Assembly: GCF_046156175.1 (NCBI RefSeq)
Contig: NZ_JAYLVL010000001.1
Location: 1 to 64,000, forward strand
From: Lacisediminihabitans sp046156175
GTDB lineage: Bacteria > Actinomycetota > Actinomycetes > Actinomycetales > Microbacteriaceae
DNA length: 64,000 nt
Direction of reading: 5' to 3'
Numbering within the stretch: the first letter of the stretch is position 1; each line of letters starts with the position of its first letter. A program made the position numbers and the translations under genes. Positions 15,411 to 23,716 of the stretch are shown here, piece after piece. The notes beneath the pieces were generated by a model. The model was not told the origin of the DNA. It did not search any database and was given only the letters and a program-made list of their open reading frames with translations.

Positions 15411-17459
15411 TCAGCCCCAACGCCCCCACCCGCGACCGAACATCCCGTCGAAGTCCTCGCCGGCGCCAGCCGATCCGCCGGAGCCTCGTGAGCCGAGGTA
15501 GGAGCTCACGACCGCGGCGCCGAGATCGTCGAGTTCGGGAGCCACCACTGTGCCGCCGACCCGCTTGGCCATCGAATCGATGAACCGGGCGAGACCGGGG
15601 TCTTCGCCGAGGCGGAAGAACGTCGTCTGGGCCCCGAGTCGCATCGAATTGTCGAGCTCCCGCACCGCCACCGCGACCGTCACGGGATGCGGCGGGTAGC
15701 TGAAGAATACGTCGCCGCTCGCCTCGAGGTGCGAGGTCGGCTCTCCGTCGGTGACGATGAGCAACACCGGTTGGGCGTTCGGATGCTTACGGAAGTGTCG
15801 GTTCGCCAGAAGGAGGGCGTGATGAAGGTTGGTGCCCTTGTCATACTGGGCGTCGAGGCCGGTGAGCTGCTCGATATCCATCACCTCGGCATGGCGACCG
15901 AAGGCGATGAGTTGCAGGTCGTCGCCACGGAATCGACTGGTGATGAGCGAATGAAGCGCGAGGGCGGTGCGCTTCATCGGCACCCATCGCCCATCCATGG
16001 CCATCGAGAATGAGGTGTCGACGAGCAGGGCGACGCAGGCCTGGGTGCGAGCCTCGGTCTCCTGAACTTCGACGTCTCCGATCTCGATGCGGATTCCGGC
16101 CGTGGTGTCGCCGCCCTCGCCCGCCGTACGGGTCAGCGCGTTGGTGATCGTGCGGGTGACATCCCAGGCCTCGGTGTCGCCGAAGGCCCACTCGCGGGTG
16201 GCGCCGGAGCGCTCTCCCGCGGCGCCGGCCTGGCGGAGGTCGCGGTTGCCCTGACGCCCGGACAGGCGTCCGGCGACATCCCGCAGCAGCGCCTTGCCGA
16301 GCTGGCGCATCGCCTTGGGGGTGAGCTTGAGCTGGCCGTCGGAGCCCCGTTTGAGCGTTCCGGAGTCGCGCAGCGCCTTCTCGAGTTGCTGGAGGGTGCG
16401 CGCATCGACGGCGGCTTCTGCTCCGAGCTGGCGTGACAGGACATCCAGGTCGAGGTCGTCCATGCGTGAACCGTCGTAGGACTGGGACAGCTGGTCGGAG
16501 AGGGCATCGAGCTCGGCGATGTCCTGGAATACCCCCGTGCCGTCACCGAGGCCGAGTCCCTGCTCCCCGTCCATCTGTTCCGATCCGCCCCAGTTCTCAG
16601 CGGGACGCAACGCGCGCAGTGTGCCGTCGAGCTGCGAGAGGGACTGCATCAGTTGCGGCGAGCCGAAGGCCTGCTGGGCGAGGGCGTCGAGTTCATCCCG
16701 CTGCTCCTGGCTCATCGAATTGCGCATGCGCTGCGCGGCGGCGGCGCGCTGGGCGAGCGAGTCGAGCAGTTCGTCGATGGTGGTGGGGTTGTCGGGAAAG
16801 TAGTCGCCGTGTTTCCGCATGAACTCGTCGAACTGCTCGGGCGTGTCTTCGCCCCGAGCGTGGGCTTCCAGCAGGGCATTGAGGTCGGTCATCATCTCGG
16901 TGATGGCGGCGCGGTCCTCGTCGATGGCGTTCTCGAGGGCGTCCTTCATGCCGGCGAAACGCTGGTCGAGCATCTCGCGACCCAGCAGATCTTTGATTTT
17001 CTCGAAATCGGCGCGCGCCTCGCTGCTCTTCCAGTCGTACGCGCCCAGCTCGCTCACCGCTGCCGCCGGGGAGGCCGGCAGCGCGTCTAGCTGCATCTCG
17101 GCCAACATCCGATCGCCGTCGTCCATCTCGGTGTCGCGGGCGAGTTGTTTGCGTTCGGCCAGGACCGCCTTCTCGAGAAGCTCCTTCACCTGCTGCAGCG
17201 TGCCGTCGAGGTTGTGCTTGCGGGTGAGGTCTCGTCGGCGCTCGGCGACCCGGCGGGCGAGGTCGTCCAGACCGGCCCGGTCGGCGCCGCCCCGGCGCAG
17301 GAACTCCCGCATCGCGCGCTCGGGCGATGAGCCAGCCATCACCTCCTCACCGATGGCATCGAGAGCCTCGGACAGGTCGATGGGCGCAGCGAGCGGATCC
17401 GGCCCGCCGTCGTACCGGCCGTACCGGGCCCGGAGGAGTCGACGATTGGCCCTAACCAC
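15411..17459 (-). CDS. VWA-domain protein, partner of the adjacent AAA ATPase
   Basis: A ~682-residue protein. Residues ~1-430 are helical and charged (Ala/Glu/Arg/Asp-rich). The C-terminal von Willebrand A domain has a MIDAS motif DTSFS (LLVDTSFSMAMDG), TDGEPT and a Gly/Ser tail. The layout matches the large subunit-like partner of MoxR/chelatase-type ATPases; such pairs remodel or insert metals into target proteins. Which target is unknown. The start is uncertain: GTG 17459 and TTG 17477 both lie within 25 bases of the upstream gene's stop, and neither has a good ribosome-binding site. The open frame far upstream only overlaps the ATPase. Confidence 0.85.
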   Translation of the reverse strand: MVRANRRLLRARYGRYDGGPDPLAAPIDLSEALDAIGEEVMAGSSPERAMREFLRRGGADRAGLDDLARRVAERRRDLTRKHNLDGTLQQVKELLEKAVLAERKQLARDTEMDDGDRMLAEMQLDALPASPAAAVSELGAYDWKSSEARADFEKIKDLLGREMLDQRFAGMKDALENAIDEDRAAITEMMTDLNALLEAHARGEDTPEQFDEFMRKHGDYFPDNPTTIDELLDSLAQRAAAAQRMRNSMSQEQRDELDALAQQAFGSPQLMQSLSQLDGTLRALRPAENWGGSEQMDGEQGLGLGDGTGVFQDIAELDALSDQLSQSYDGSRMDDLDLDVLSRQLGAEAAVDARTLQQLEKALRDSGTLKRGSDGQLKLTPKAMRQLGKALLRDVAGRLSGRQGNRDLRQAGAAGERSGATREWAFGDTEAWDVTRTITNALTRTAGEGGDTTAGIRIEIGDVEVQETEARTQACVALLVDTSFSMAMDGRWVPMKRTALALHSLITSRFRGDDLQLIAFGRHAEVMDIEQLTGLDAQYDKGTNLHHALLLANRHFRKHPNAQPVLLIVTDGEPTSHLEASGDVFFSYPPHPVTVAVAVRELDNSMRLGAQTTFFRLGEDPGLARFIDSMAKRVGGTVVAPELDDLGAAVVSSYLGSRGSGGSAGAGEDFDGMFGRGWGRWG

Positions 17460-17482
17460 GATGGTCGCTGACGACAATCGGG

Positions 17483-18868
17483 CTAACCATAGATGACCTC
17501 GCCGCCACCGCTCTCCTTGCTGATGCGGCGCATCAGGTAGAGACCCTCGAGGGCGAGCTCGATCGCGCCGGCGCGCTGGCCGTCGTTGGTCGCACCGAGG
17601 CGATCGCAGATCTCGTCGTAGAGTTCCGATTCGCCCAGGGCAGGGAGCCCGGCGAGGAAGTCGCGGGCGGTGACCTGCTCCCCCGTGGTGACCATGGCTC
17701 CGCTTTCGATGGCCTCGACCAGCACGGCGAAGTCGAGACCCCGAAAATGCGTGCGCACCGTCTCCGCGGTCGCGGTGCGGAGCAGGTGGTCGAGCACCTC
17801 GTCCTCCCGCCCCTCCTCGCCCGATTCGAACTCGATCTTGCCGCCGAGCACGTCGACGGCCGTCTCCAGGTCCACCGGGCGGGCCACGGCATCCGCCTCG
17901 CCCTGGCGGGTGGCCCGATGGATCGCCGCCGCGGCGATGGTCTCGGCACCCGCGATGGCGAAGCGGGCACTCACGCCGCTGCGCTGGTCGACGGCGCTCG
18001 ACTCGCGGAGCGCGCGGGTGAAGCGGGCGAGGATCTCGACCAGGTAGTCGGGCACGTCGGCCACCAGGTCGGATTCCTGACGGATGATGGCGATCTCGTC
18101 GGCCATCTCCGTCGGGTAGTGCGTGCGGATCTCTGCGCCGAAGCGGTCCTTCAGCGGGGTGATGATGCGACCACGGTTCGTGTAGTCCTCGGGGTTTGCG
18201 CTCGCCACCACCAGGACGTCGAGCGGGAGCCTCAGCACATAGCCGCGGATCTGGATATCCCGCTCCTCCATCACGTTGAGCATCGCCACCTGGATGCGCT
18301 CGGCGAGGTCGGGCAGTTCGTTGATTGCCACGATGCCCCGGTGGCTGCGCGGGATGAGCCCGAAGTGGATGGTCTCCGGGTCTCCGAGGCTCCGTCCCTC
18401 GGCCACCTTCATGGGGTCGACGTCTCCGATGAGGTCGGCGACGGAGGTGTCTGGGGTGGCGAGCTTCTCGGCGTAGCGGTCGTCCCGCGCCCGCCAGGTC
18501 ACCGGCAGCTCGTCGCCGAGTTCGGAGGCACGCCGCCGACTCTCCGTCGTGATGGGCTCGAAGGGATGCTCGCCGAGCTCGGAGCCCTCGATCACCGGTG
18601 TCCACTCATCCAGGAGTCCGACCATCGTGCGCAGCAGCCGGGTCTTGCCCTGTCCGCGTTCGCCCAGGAGCACGATGTCATGCCCGGCGATGAGGGCCCG
18701 CTCCAGCTGCGGGATCACCGTTGACTCGAAGCCGTGCAACCCGGGCCAGGGGTCACGTCCCTCGCGAAGCGCCGCGAGCAGGTTCTCGCGAATCTCGACG
18801 CGAAGCGTCTTCTGCACGTGGCCGGAGGACCGGAGCTCGCCGACGGTGGTCTGGGTTGGACGTATCAC
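17483..18868 (-). CDS. Magnesium-chelatase-subunit-I-like / MoxR-type AAA+ ATPase
   Basis: A 461-residue AAA+ ATPase. Walker A is LLGERGQGKTRLL, Walker B-like is GIVAINELPDL, sensor 1 is VVASANPEDYTNRGRI, and the arginine-finger region is PLKDRFGAEIRTHYP. It resembles ChlI/BchI, but no porphyrin genes are nearby. The conserved neighbour is the VWA protein just downstream (23-nt gap), so the two form one complex. The GTG at 18868 is the only start giving the family-like N-terminus (VGELRSSGHVQKTLRVEIRENL). AGAGG lies directly ahead of it. Confidence 0.88.
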   Translation of the reverse strand: MIRPTQTTVGELRSSGHVQKTLRVEIRENLLAALREGRDPWPGLHGFESTVIPQLERALIAGHDIVLLGERGQGKTRLLRTMVGLLDEWTPVIEGSELGEHPFEPITTESRRRASELGDELPVTWRARDDRYAEKLATPDTSVADLIGDVDPMKVAEGRSLGDPETIHFGLIPRSHRGIVAINELPDLAERIQVAMLNVMEERDIQIRGYVLRLPLDVLVVASANPEDYTNRGRIITPLKDRFGAEIRTHYPTEMADEIAIIRQESDLVADVPDYLVEILARFTRALRESSAVDQRSGVSARFAIAGAETIAAAAIHRATRQGEADAVARPVDLETAVDVLGGKIEFESGEEGREDEVLDHLLRTATAETVRTHFRGLDFAVLVEAIESGAMVTTGEQVTARDFLAGLPALGESELYDEICDRLGATNDGQRAGAIELALEGLYLMRRISKESGGGEVIYG

Positions 18869-18913
18869 CCTCTGAATTTTGCGCCCGCCCCCGACCGCAC
18901 TTGCTGGGCCCTG

Positions 18914-19843
18914 CTAGGGAAGTACGTGACCGGCAGCCGTGAAAAGCCGGTACCACTCCGGCCGCGTGAGAGGCAGGTCGGATCCGAGGGCCGAGTCGCG
19001 CATCCGCTCGATGTTCGTCGTTCCGAGCACCACCTGCATGTTGGCCGGATGACGCGTGACCCATGCCACCGCGATGGCGGCCGCTGGCACGTCGTAGGCG
19101 ATCGCGAGGTCGTCGATCGCATCATTCAGCTCGGGATAGTTCTCCCGGTCCCCCAGGAACACCCCGTCGAAGAATCCCTTCTGGAACGGCGACCAGGCCT
19201 GGAGGGTGATCCCTTTGAGGCGGCAATAGTCGAGGATGCCATTGTCGCGATCGATCGACTGGTCGAGGCCGGCCATGTTGGCGGAGACTCCCGCGGCGAT
19301 CAACGGTGCGTGCGTGATGCTCAGCTGCACCTGGTTCACGACGATGGGCTGGTTCAGCGACGCGGCGAGCAGTTCGATCTGCCCGGGGGTGTGGTTCGAT
19401 ACCCCGAACTGCCGCACTTTTCCTGCGCTGTGGAGCGTGTCGAAGGCCGCTGCGACCTCATCGGGCTCGACCAGGGCATCCGGGCGATGCAGCAACAGCA
19501 GGTCGAGGTAGTCGGTCTTGAGGGCGGCGAGGGATTCGTCGACGGACCGGAGGATGTGCTCTTTCGAGTAGTCCCAAAAGCCCGAGCGAATGCCGACCTT
19601 CGACTGGATCGTGATGGCGGCCCGGTCGGCCGGCGACAGCGTGACCGCGTCGCCGAAGCGGCGCTCGCATCCGTGGGTGGTGTCGCCGTAGACGTCGGCA
19701 TGGTCGAAGAAGGTCACGCCGGTGTCGATGGCGGCGCCCACCAGGGCGCGGATCTCCTCGTCGGAGAGCGGTTCGATGCGCATCAGCCCGAGAATGATGT
19801 TGGGGACTTCGACGGATGAATTCAGCAGAGTCTGTTTCTTCAT
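18914..19843 (-). CDS. Aldo/keto reductase
   Basis: A 309-residue TIM-barrel NADPH-dependent oxidoreductase. The catalytic tetrad is visible: Asp and Tyr in FFDHADVYGD, Lys in IQSKVGI, and His in LLLLHRPDALV. The C-terminal cofactor site is VVLGTTNIERMRDSA. Reduces aldehydes or ketones; the natural substrate is unknown. This group (YdhF-like) is usually NADPH-specific. ATG 19843 (MKKQTLLNSS) is chosen because a CAGACT hexamer ends 6 nt before it, suggesting a leaderless start; the ATG at 19861 would add six residues. Confidence 0.9.
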   Translation of the reverse strand: MKKQTLLNSSVEVPNIILGLMRIEPLSDEEIRALVGAAIDTGVTFFDHADVYGDTTHGCERRFGDAVTLSPADRAAITIQSKVGIRSGFWDYSKEHILRSVDESLAALKTDYLDLLLLHRPDALVEPDEVAAAFDTLHSAGKVRQFGVSNHTPGQIELLAASLNQPIVVNQVQLSITHAPLIAAGVSANMAGLDQSIDRDNGILDYCRLKGITLQAWSPFQKGFFDGVFLGDRENYPELNDAIDDLAIAYDVPAAAIAVAWVTRHPANMQVVLGTTNIERMRDSALGSDLPLTRPEWYRLFTAAGHVLP

Positions 19844-19936
19844 CCCCCAAGTCTGCGCCATCGCGGTTGGTCGCGCTCCGGGAGGTCAGCGGGGAAGCCT
19901 CGGTGTGGCGTCGGTGTGGCGGCGGGCCGCCGCGTG

Positions 19937-19996
19937 AATCCACTCGGGGCTCATGCGACTGGGCGGCGGGAAAAGTCGCCATAACTCCCGACTCGA
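19937..19996. repeat. REP-like hairpin element, copy 2
   Basis: Left arm ATCCACTCGGGG (19937-19948) and right arm CTCCCGACTCGA (19985-19996), with ATGCGAC and GTCGCCATAA inside. It shares both arms and interior words with the element at 13226-13286. Confidence 0.55.
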
Positions 19997-20000
19997 CCTA

Positions 20001-20075
20001 GGGCCGTCGGGAGTCCGGCGGGCCGTCGGGAGTCCGGCGGGCCGTCGGGAGTCCGGCGGGCCGTCGGGAGTCCGG
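20001..20075. repeat. Tandem repeat, 19-bp unit x4
   Basis: GGGCCGTCGGGAGTCCGGC is repeated head to tail at 20001, 20020 and 20039 with no change, and a fourth copy at 20058 lacks its last base match. The unit is not a multiple of 3 and lies in the 440-base gene-free interval between the aldo-keto reductase and devR. The rest of that interval holds the two REP-like elements and a run of short TCGGCAG/TCGGCA words at 20212-20255; no gene is seen. Confidence 0.85.
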
Positions 20076-20153
20076 GTTCGTCTCTGGGCAACTCAGGAGC
20101 CGCGAGAGGCCTCGGTAGCCCCGGCTCGGCCGGACGCCCCCGCGAGGCTGCAG

Positions 20154-20210
20154 CGAGTCGGGGGAAGGAGTGACTCTGTCGAAAGGCAGGTCGCAACGAG
20201 TCCCGACTCG
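20154..20210. repeat. REP-like hairpin element, copy 3
   Basis: CGAGTCGGGG (20154-20163) and (G)TCCCGACTCG (20200-20210) form the arms; the interior ends GGTCGCAACGA, as in copies 1 and 2. It lies ~75 bases beyond the devR stop. Confidence 0.55.
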
Positions 20211-20283
20211 ATCGGCAGCCCGATCGGCAGACGCGGTCGGCAACACGGTCGGCACGGGCGAAGGCCCCCGGCAGAACTCCCTG

Positions 20284-20925
20284 TCACTCCTCGGGCGCGG
20301 GATGGGATCCCAGGTGCAGGATCGCCGCCTGGGTCCGACGCTGCAGACCGAGCTTGGCCAAGAGGCCGGACACATAGTTCTTCACGGTCTTCTCCGCGAG
20401 GGAGAGTTCGAGGCCGATCTGACGATTCGTGAGCCCCCCGGCGATCAGGGACAGGATCTGCGTCTCCCGGGCGGTGAGCGACCCGAGGCGCGGGTCGGTG
20501 TCGGTGCGGGTGTGGATGCGCTCGATCACTTTGCGAGTGAGCATCGGATCGATCAGGGACCGCCCGGCCGCGACCTTGCGCAACGAATCGACAAGGCCGC
20601 TGCCGCGGACATCCTTGAGCACGTAGCCGGATGCCCCGGCGATGACGGCCGCGGAAAGTGCCTCGTCGTCGTCATACGCGGTGAGGATGAGGCACTTGAC
20701 CTGCGGATTCTGCGAGCGCACATCGCGGCAGACATCGATGCCGCTCCCGTCGGGAAGTCGAACGTCGAGCAGCGCTACGTCGGGAAGGGTCGCGGCGATG
20801 CGGGATCGGGCTTGCGCGGCTGTGCCGGCTTCACCGACCACCTCGATGTCGTGCTCGGCCCCGAGCAGTTCGGCGATCCCGCGCCGCACGATCTCGTGGT
20901 CATCCACCAGAAAGACTCTGATCAT
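20284..20925 (-). CDS. devR: DevR/DosR-type response regulator of dormancy
   Basis: A 213-residue NarL/LuxR-family regulator. The receiver domain has D8-D9, phosphorylation site D54 (ALLDVRLPDGSGIDVCRD), T82 and K104. The C-terminal helix-turn-helix has K179, K182 and N183 in LAEKTVKNYVSGLLAKLG. All six residues keep the numbering of M. tuberculosis DosR, where the last three read the GGGAC half-site. Phosphorylated by its kinase, it should activate genes behind GGGAC..GTCCC boxes under hypoxia or NO. It starts inside the devS stop (ATGA overlap). Six matching boxes lie in this window. A short C-terminal tail (SHPAPEE) differs from mycobacteria. Confidence 0.92.
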   Translation of the reverse strand: MIRVFLVDDHEIVRRGIAELLGAEHDIEVVGEAGTAAQARSRIAATLPDVALLDVRLPDGSGIDVCRDVRSQNPQVKCLILTAYDDDEALSAAVIAGASGYVLKDVRGSGLVDSLRKVAAGRSLIDPMLTRKVIERIHTRTDTDPRLGSLTARETQILSLIAGGLTNRQIGLELSLAEKTVKNYVSGLLAKLGLQRRTQAAILHLGSHPAPEE

Positions 20926-22640
20926 GCAGCATCCGTTCCATCGTCCGAGCCATCGATCGGCACGCTCCAGTCGACCGAGGTGCCCTCCGGCCCGGTGCTC
21001 ACCGTGAATGATCCGCCGCGCGCCGTCGCCCGCTCCTCGAGGTTGGCCAGCCCACTCCGTCGCGAGGTGTCGGTGATGCCTCCGCCGTTGTCGGAGATCA
21101 CGAGCCGGATGGTTCCGTCCACGATGTCGAGCGTCACCCCGGTCTGGCCGGCGTTGGCGTGCTTGGCCGCGTTGGCGAGGGCCTCTCGGGCCACCGCGAC
21201 TACATCGTCCGCGAGCGTGCCGGTGACCACGAGGTCCACCGGGCCGGTGAAGGAGACCGTTGGGCTCTTCTGCAGGCCGGGAGCGAGATCGTTGGCGAGA
21301 TCGAGGATGCGGTGGCGCACAGAGTCTCGGGTGTCTTGGCGCGGGGAGAGAGCGAAGATCACCGTACGGATCTGGGTGACGGCAGCATCGAGGTTGGTGA
21401 CGGCCTGCAGGATCCGCTCCCGCTCCATGGGCGATTCGATCGATCCTGCGACGCTCTGCAACTCCAGACCGGTACCGAACAGCTGCTGGATGACGTGGTC
21501 GTGAAGGTCACGGGCGATGCGTCCGCGATCCTCGAGAAGCAGCATGCGCTGTTCGGACGCCCGGGCTCGCGCCAACTGCACCGCGAGGCTCGCCTGGCCG
21601 GCGAAGTCCGCCGTCATCTCGAGGTCGGCGGGGGTGAATCGCAGTCCCCCGGCCACTCGGGCGACGAGCAGCACTCCCTCGGCACGGCCGGCAGAGATCA
21701 ACGGAACCGCCATCATCGGGCCGAGGGCATTCTCGATTGCGAAGACCTGCGCATCCGCACCGCCGTCCCCCACCAGTCGAGGCTGCTTGCCCTCGAGCAC
21801 GCTCGCCGCGAGGGAGCCCGCCGCGGGGAAGATGCGCCCGGTGAGCTCGGTCTCCCCCTGCCCGCGGGCGACCTCGACGACAAGGGTTCCCTCGGTGGGA
21901 CCGGGCAGGATCATGCAGACGAGATCGCTCTCGGCGAGCACGAGCACCCGGTTCACGATGGTCGACAGGGAATCGGACTGGTTGATGGAGAGCATCGCTG
22001 CGGTGATCTCGGCGGACGCCGCCGACCACGCCTGCCGGCGACGGGTCTCCGCGAAGAGTCGAGCGTTGTCGATGGCGAAACCGGCGGAAGCGGCGAGGGA
22101 CTCCACGAGCTGCTCGTCTTCGCGACTGAAAGCACCGGAGGACTGGTTGCTGAGGTAGAGGTTGCCGTAGACCTCGTCGCGCACCCGGATCGGCACGCCG
22201 AGAAAACTCTCCATCGCGGGGTGCCCGGCAGGGAATCCGCTCGAACGCGGGTCGTCGTGCAGATGCTCGAGCCGGATGGGGCGCGGGTCGTCGATGAGGG
22301 CCCCGAGCAAGCCGTGCCCTTCGGGCAGGTGCCCGATGATGCGCGCCTGCTCGGGAGGGATGCCCACGTGGATGAACTGTTCGAGCCCACCGCCGGGAGC
22401 GATAACACCGAGGGCACCGTATTCGGAGCCGACAAGTTCGACGGCTGCCTCGATGATCCGCTCGAGAACCACGGGTAATTCCAGGTGCTCAACGACGGCG
22501 AGGTTGGCCCGGAGCAGCGCTCGGAGGCGACCCTGGGTCGCGAGCACGTCCTGGGCGCGATCGACCAGGTCGCTGAGGGCGCGATCGAGGTCGGCCCGCG
22601 GTTCGTCCGGAAAGGTGAGCCTCTCGTCGTGCGATGCCAC
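20922..22640 (-). CDS. devS: DevS/DosS-type haem-sensing histidine kinase
   Basis: A 572-residue cytoplasmic sensor kinase with no membrane segment. GAF-A spans ~56-195, GAF-B ~215-355, the HisKA_3 dimerisation/phosphoacceptor part ~365-440 and the HATPase ~470-560. GAF-A holds H140 in SGFPAGHPAMESFLGVP, aligned with the haem-ligand H149 of M. tuberculosis DosS. The phosphoacceptor is H380 in IARDLHDHVIQQLF, and the ATP lid has DNGGG. It should sense O2/NO/CO or redox through haem and phosphorylate DevR. The GTG start at 22640 has GAGGAG 6-11 bases upstream. It diverges from the USP-cyd operon. Confidence 0.92.
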   Translation of the reverse strand: MASHDERLTFPDEPRADLDRALSDLVDRAQDVLATQGRLRALLRANLAVVEHLELPVVLERIIEAAVELVGSEYGALGVIAPGGGLEQFIHVGIPPEQARIIGHLPEGHGLLGALIDDPRPIRLEHLHDDPRSSGFPAGHPAMESFLGVPIRVRDEVYGNLYLSNQSSGAFSREDEQLVESLAASAGFAIDNARLFAETRRRQAWSAASAEITAAMLSINQSDSLSTIVNRVLVLAESDLVCMILPGPTEGTLVVEVARGQGETELTGRIFPAAGSLAASVLEGKQPRLVGDGGADAQVFAIENALGPMMAVPLISAGRAEGVLLVARVAGGLRFTPADLEMTADFAGQASLAVQLARARASEQRMLLLEDRGRIARDLHDHVIQQLFGTGLELQSVAGSIESPMERERILQAVTNLDAAVTQIRTVIFALSPRQDTRDSVRHRILDLANDLAPGLQKSPTVSFTGPVDLVVTGTLADDVVAVAREALANAAKHANAGQTGVTLDIVDGTIRLVISDNGGGITDTSRRSGLANLEERATARGGSFTVSTGPEGTSVDWSVPIDGSDDGTDAA

Positions 22641-22751
22641 GTGACTCCTCTGCCGGCGGTGATCCGGGCTTCACGATGGGGAAGCCGAGGTGCCTCGCGT
22701 GCCGACACATCGAGCGTAGTACGTCGGGGGCCGAGCCGATCCGAGCGCGAC

Positions 22752-22765
22752 GGGACTTTAGGCCC
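22752..22765 (+). promoter_or_regulatory. DosR-like box between devS and the USP-cyd operon
   Basis: GGGACTTTAGGCCC matches 13 of 14 positions of the DosR core. On the plus strand CAGGCT (22788-22793) follows after 22 nt, giving a start near 22800 for the USP-cydABDC operon. Towards devS no -10 sits at the same spacing, so control of devS itself is less certain. Confidence 0.75.
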
Positions 22766-22822
22766 GGTCGAAGCCTGAGCATCCGTACAGGCTGGGAGAA
22801 ACAGAAGAAGCGGGGCGGTGTG

Positions 22823-23716
22823 ATGAACGGAATGATCCTTGTCGGCGCGGACGGGACCTCGGCGGGTCGTGCGGCGATCAGCTGGGCGGTGCGGCGCGCG
22901 GCATCCGTCGGATCGCGGGTGATGCTCGTCCACATCGTCGATGACGAATGGGGCATGATCGGCGAGCAGTCGATCTCCGAACTCCATCCCTCAGCCTTCG
23001 AACTCGTGGAGAAGGATGCGGTCTTCGCCCGCTCCATCGATTCCAGCGTCACCGTCACCACGCGGGTGATGCTCGGCGACCCGATGGTCGAACTCGGAGT
23101 CGCCTCGCGGGAGGTCGACCTCGTGGTGATCGGCACCCACAAGACAGGTTTTCTGCACGGTCGAGCCTTCGGTTCACGCAGTCTCCAGCTCGCCGCGACG
23201 GCCTGGTGCCCGGTCGCGGTGATTCCGGAGGGATCGACGATCGAGCGACACGGCGTCGTCGCGGGGATCGACGATTCGGATGCCGGTCGGGTCGCCGTGC
23301 GCTTTGCGGCGATCGAGGCCCGTCGGGCGCACGAGGAGCTCATCCTGCTGCGCGCCTGGAACGCCGGCAGCGCATCCAGCACGGATGCGGAGCGCACCGA
23401 TACCCGCGCGCGGCACGCCGCCGAGACACTCTGCGCCGAGTCCGTCTCCCTCGCCCGCAGTGCCGGAGATGATCTGCTCGTGCGAACCCGCACACTGCGG
23501 CGACCTCCGGCGGAGGCCCTCGTCGATGCGGGGATGTCGGCGGAGCTGCTGGTGATCGGCAGTTCCCGGCGACACGGGGCCCAGATGTCCGCCCTCGGCC
23601 CGGTAAGCCACGACGTGTTGCTCAACATTGCCGGCCCCACTCTCGTCGTGCACGGAGACACCGTCCCCGCCCCCGACCTCACAGCCCTCGACCAACCGAT
23701 CCGGAGACATCAGTGA
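22823..23716 (+). CDS. Universal stress protein, tandem two-domain
   Basis: A 297-residue protein with two USP domains (~1-145 and ~146-290). The first has VGADGTSAGRAAISWAVRRA and the nucleotide-loop VVIGTHKTGFLHGRAFGS. The second has AGIDDSDAGRVAVRFAAIEA, but its loop (VIGSSRRHGAQMSALGPVS) lacks the GS pair, so only one ATP site may be full. Two-domain USPs are frequent DosR-regulon members. ATG 22823 lies 57 bases beyond the 13/14 DosR-like box. The TGA overlaps the cydA GTG by GTGA, so the USP is the first gene of the bd-oxidase operon. Confidence 0.9.
   Translation: MNGMILVGADGTSAGRAAISWAVRRAASVGSRVMLVHIVDDEWGMIGEQSISELHPSAFELVEKDAVFARSIDSSVTVTTRVMLGDPMVELGVASREVDLVVIGTHKTGFLHGRAFGSRSLQLAATAWCPVAVIPEGSTIERHGVVAGIDDSDAGRVAVRFAAIEARRAHEELILLRAWNAGSASSTDAERTDTRARHAAETLCAESVSLARSAGDDLLVRTRTLRRPPAEALVDAGMSAELLVIGSSRRHGAQMSALGPVSHDVLLNIAGPTLVVHGDTVPAPDLTALDQPIRRHQ

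Noticed and set aside
17477..18605. N-terminal extension of the VWA protein to 1064 residues
   Set aside because: The extra sequence is an Arg/Pro/Gly-rich overlap with the AAA ATPase in another frame; the real product starts near 17459-17477.
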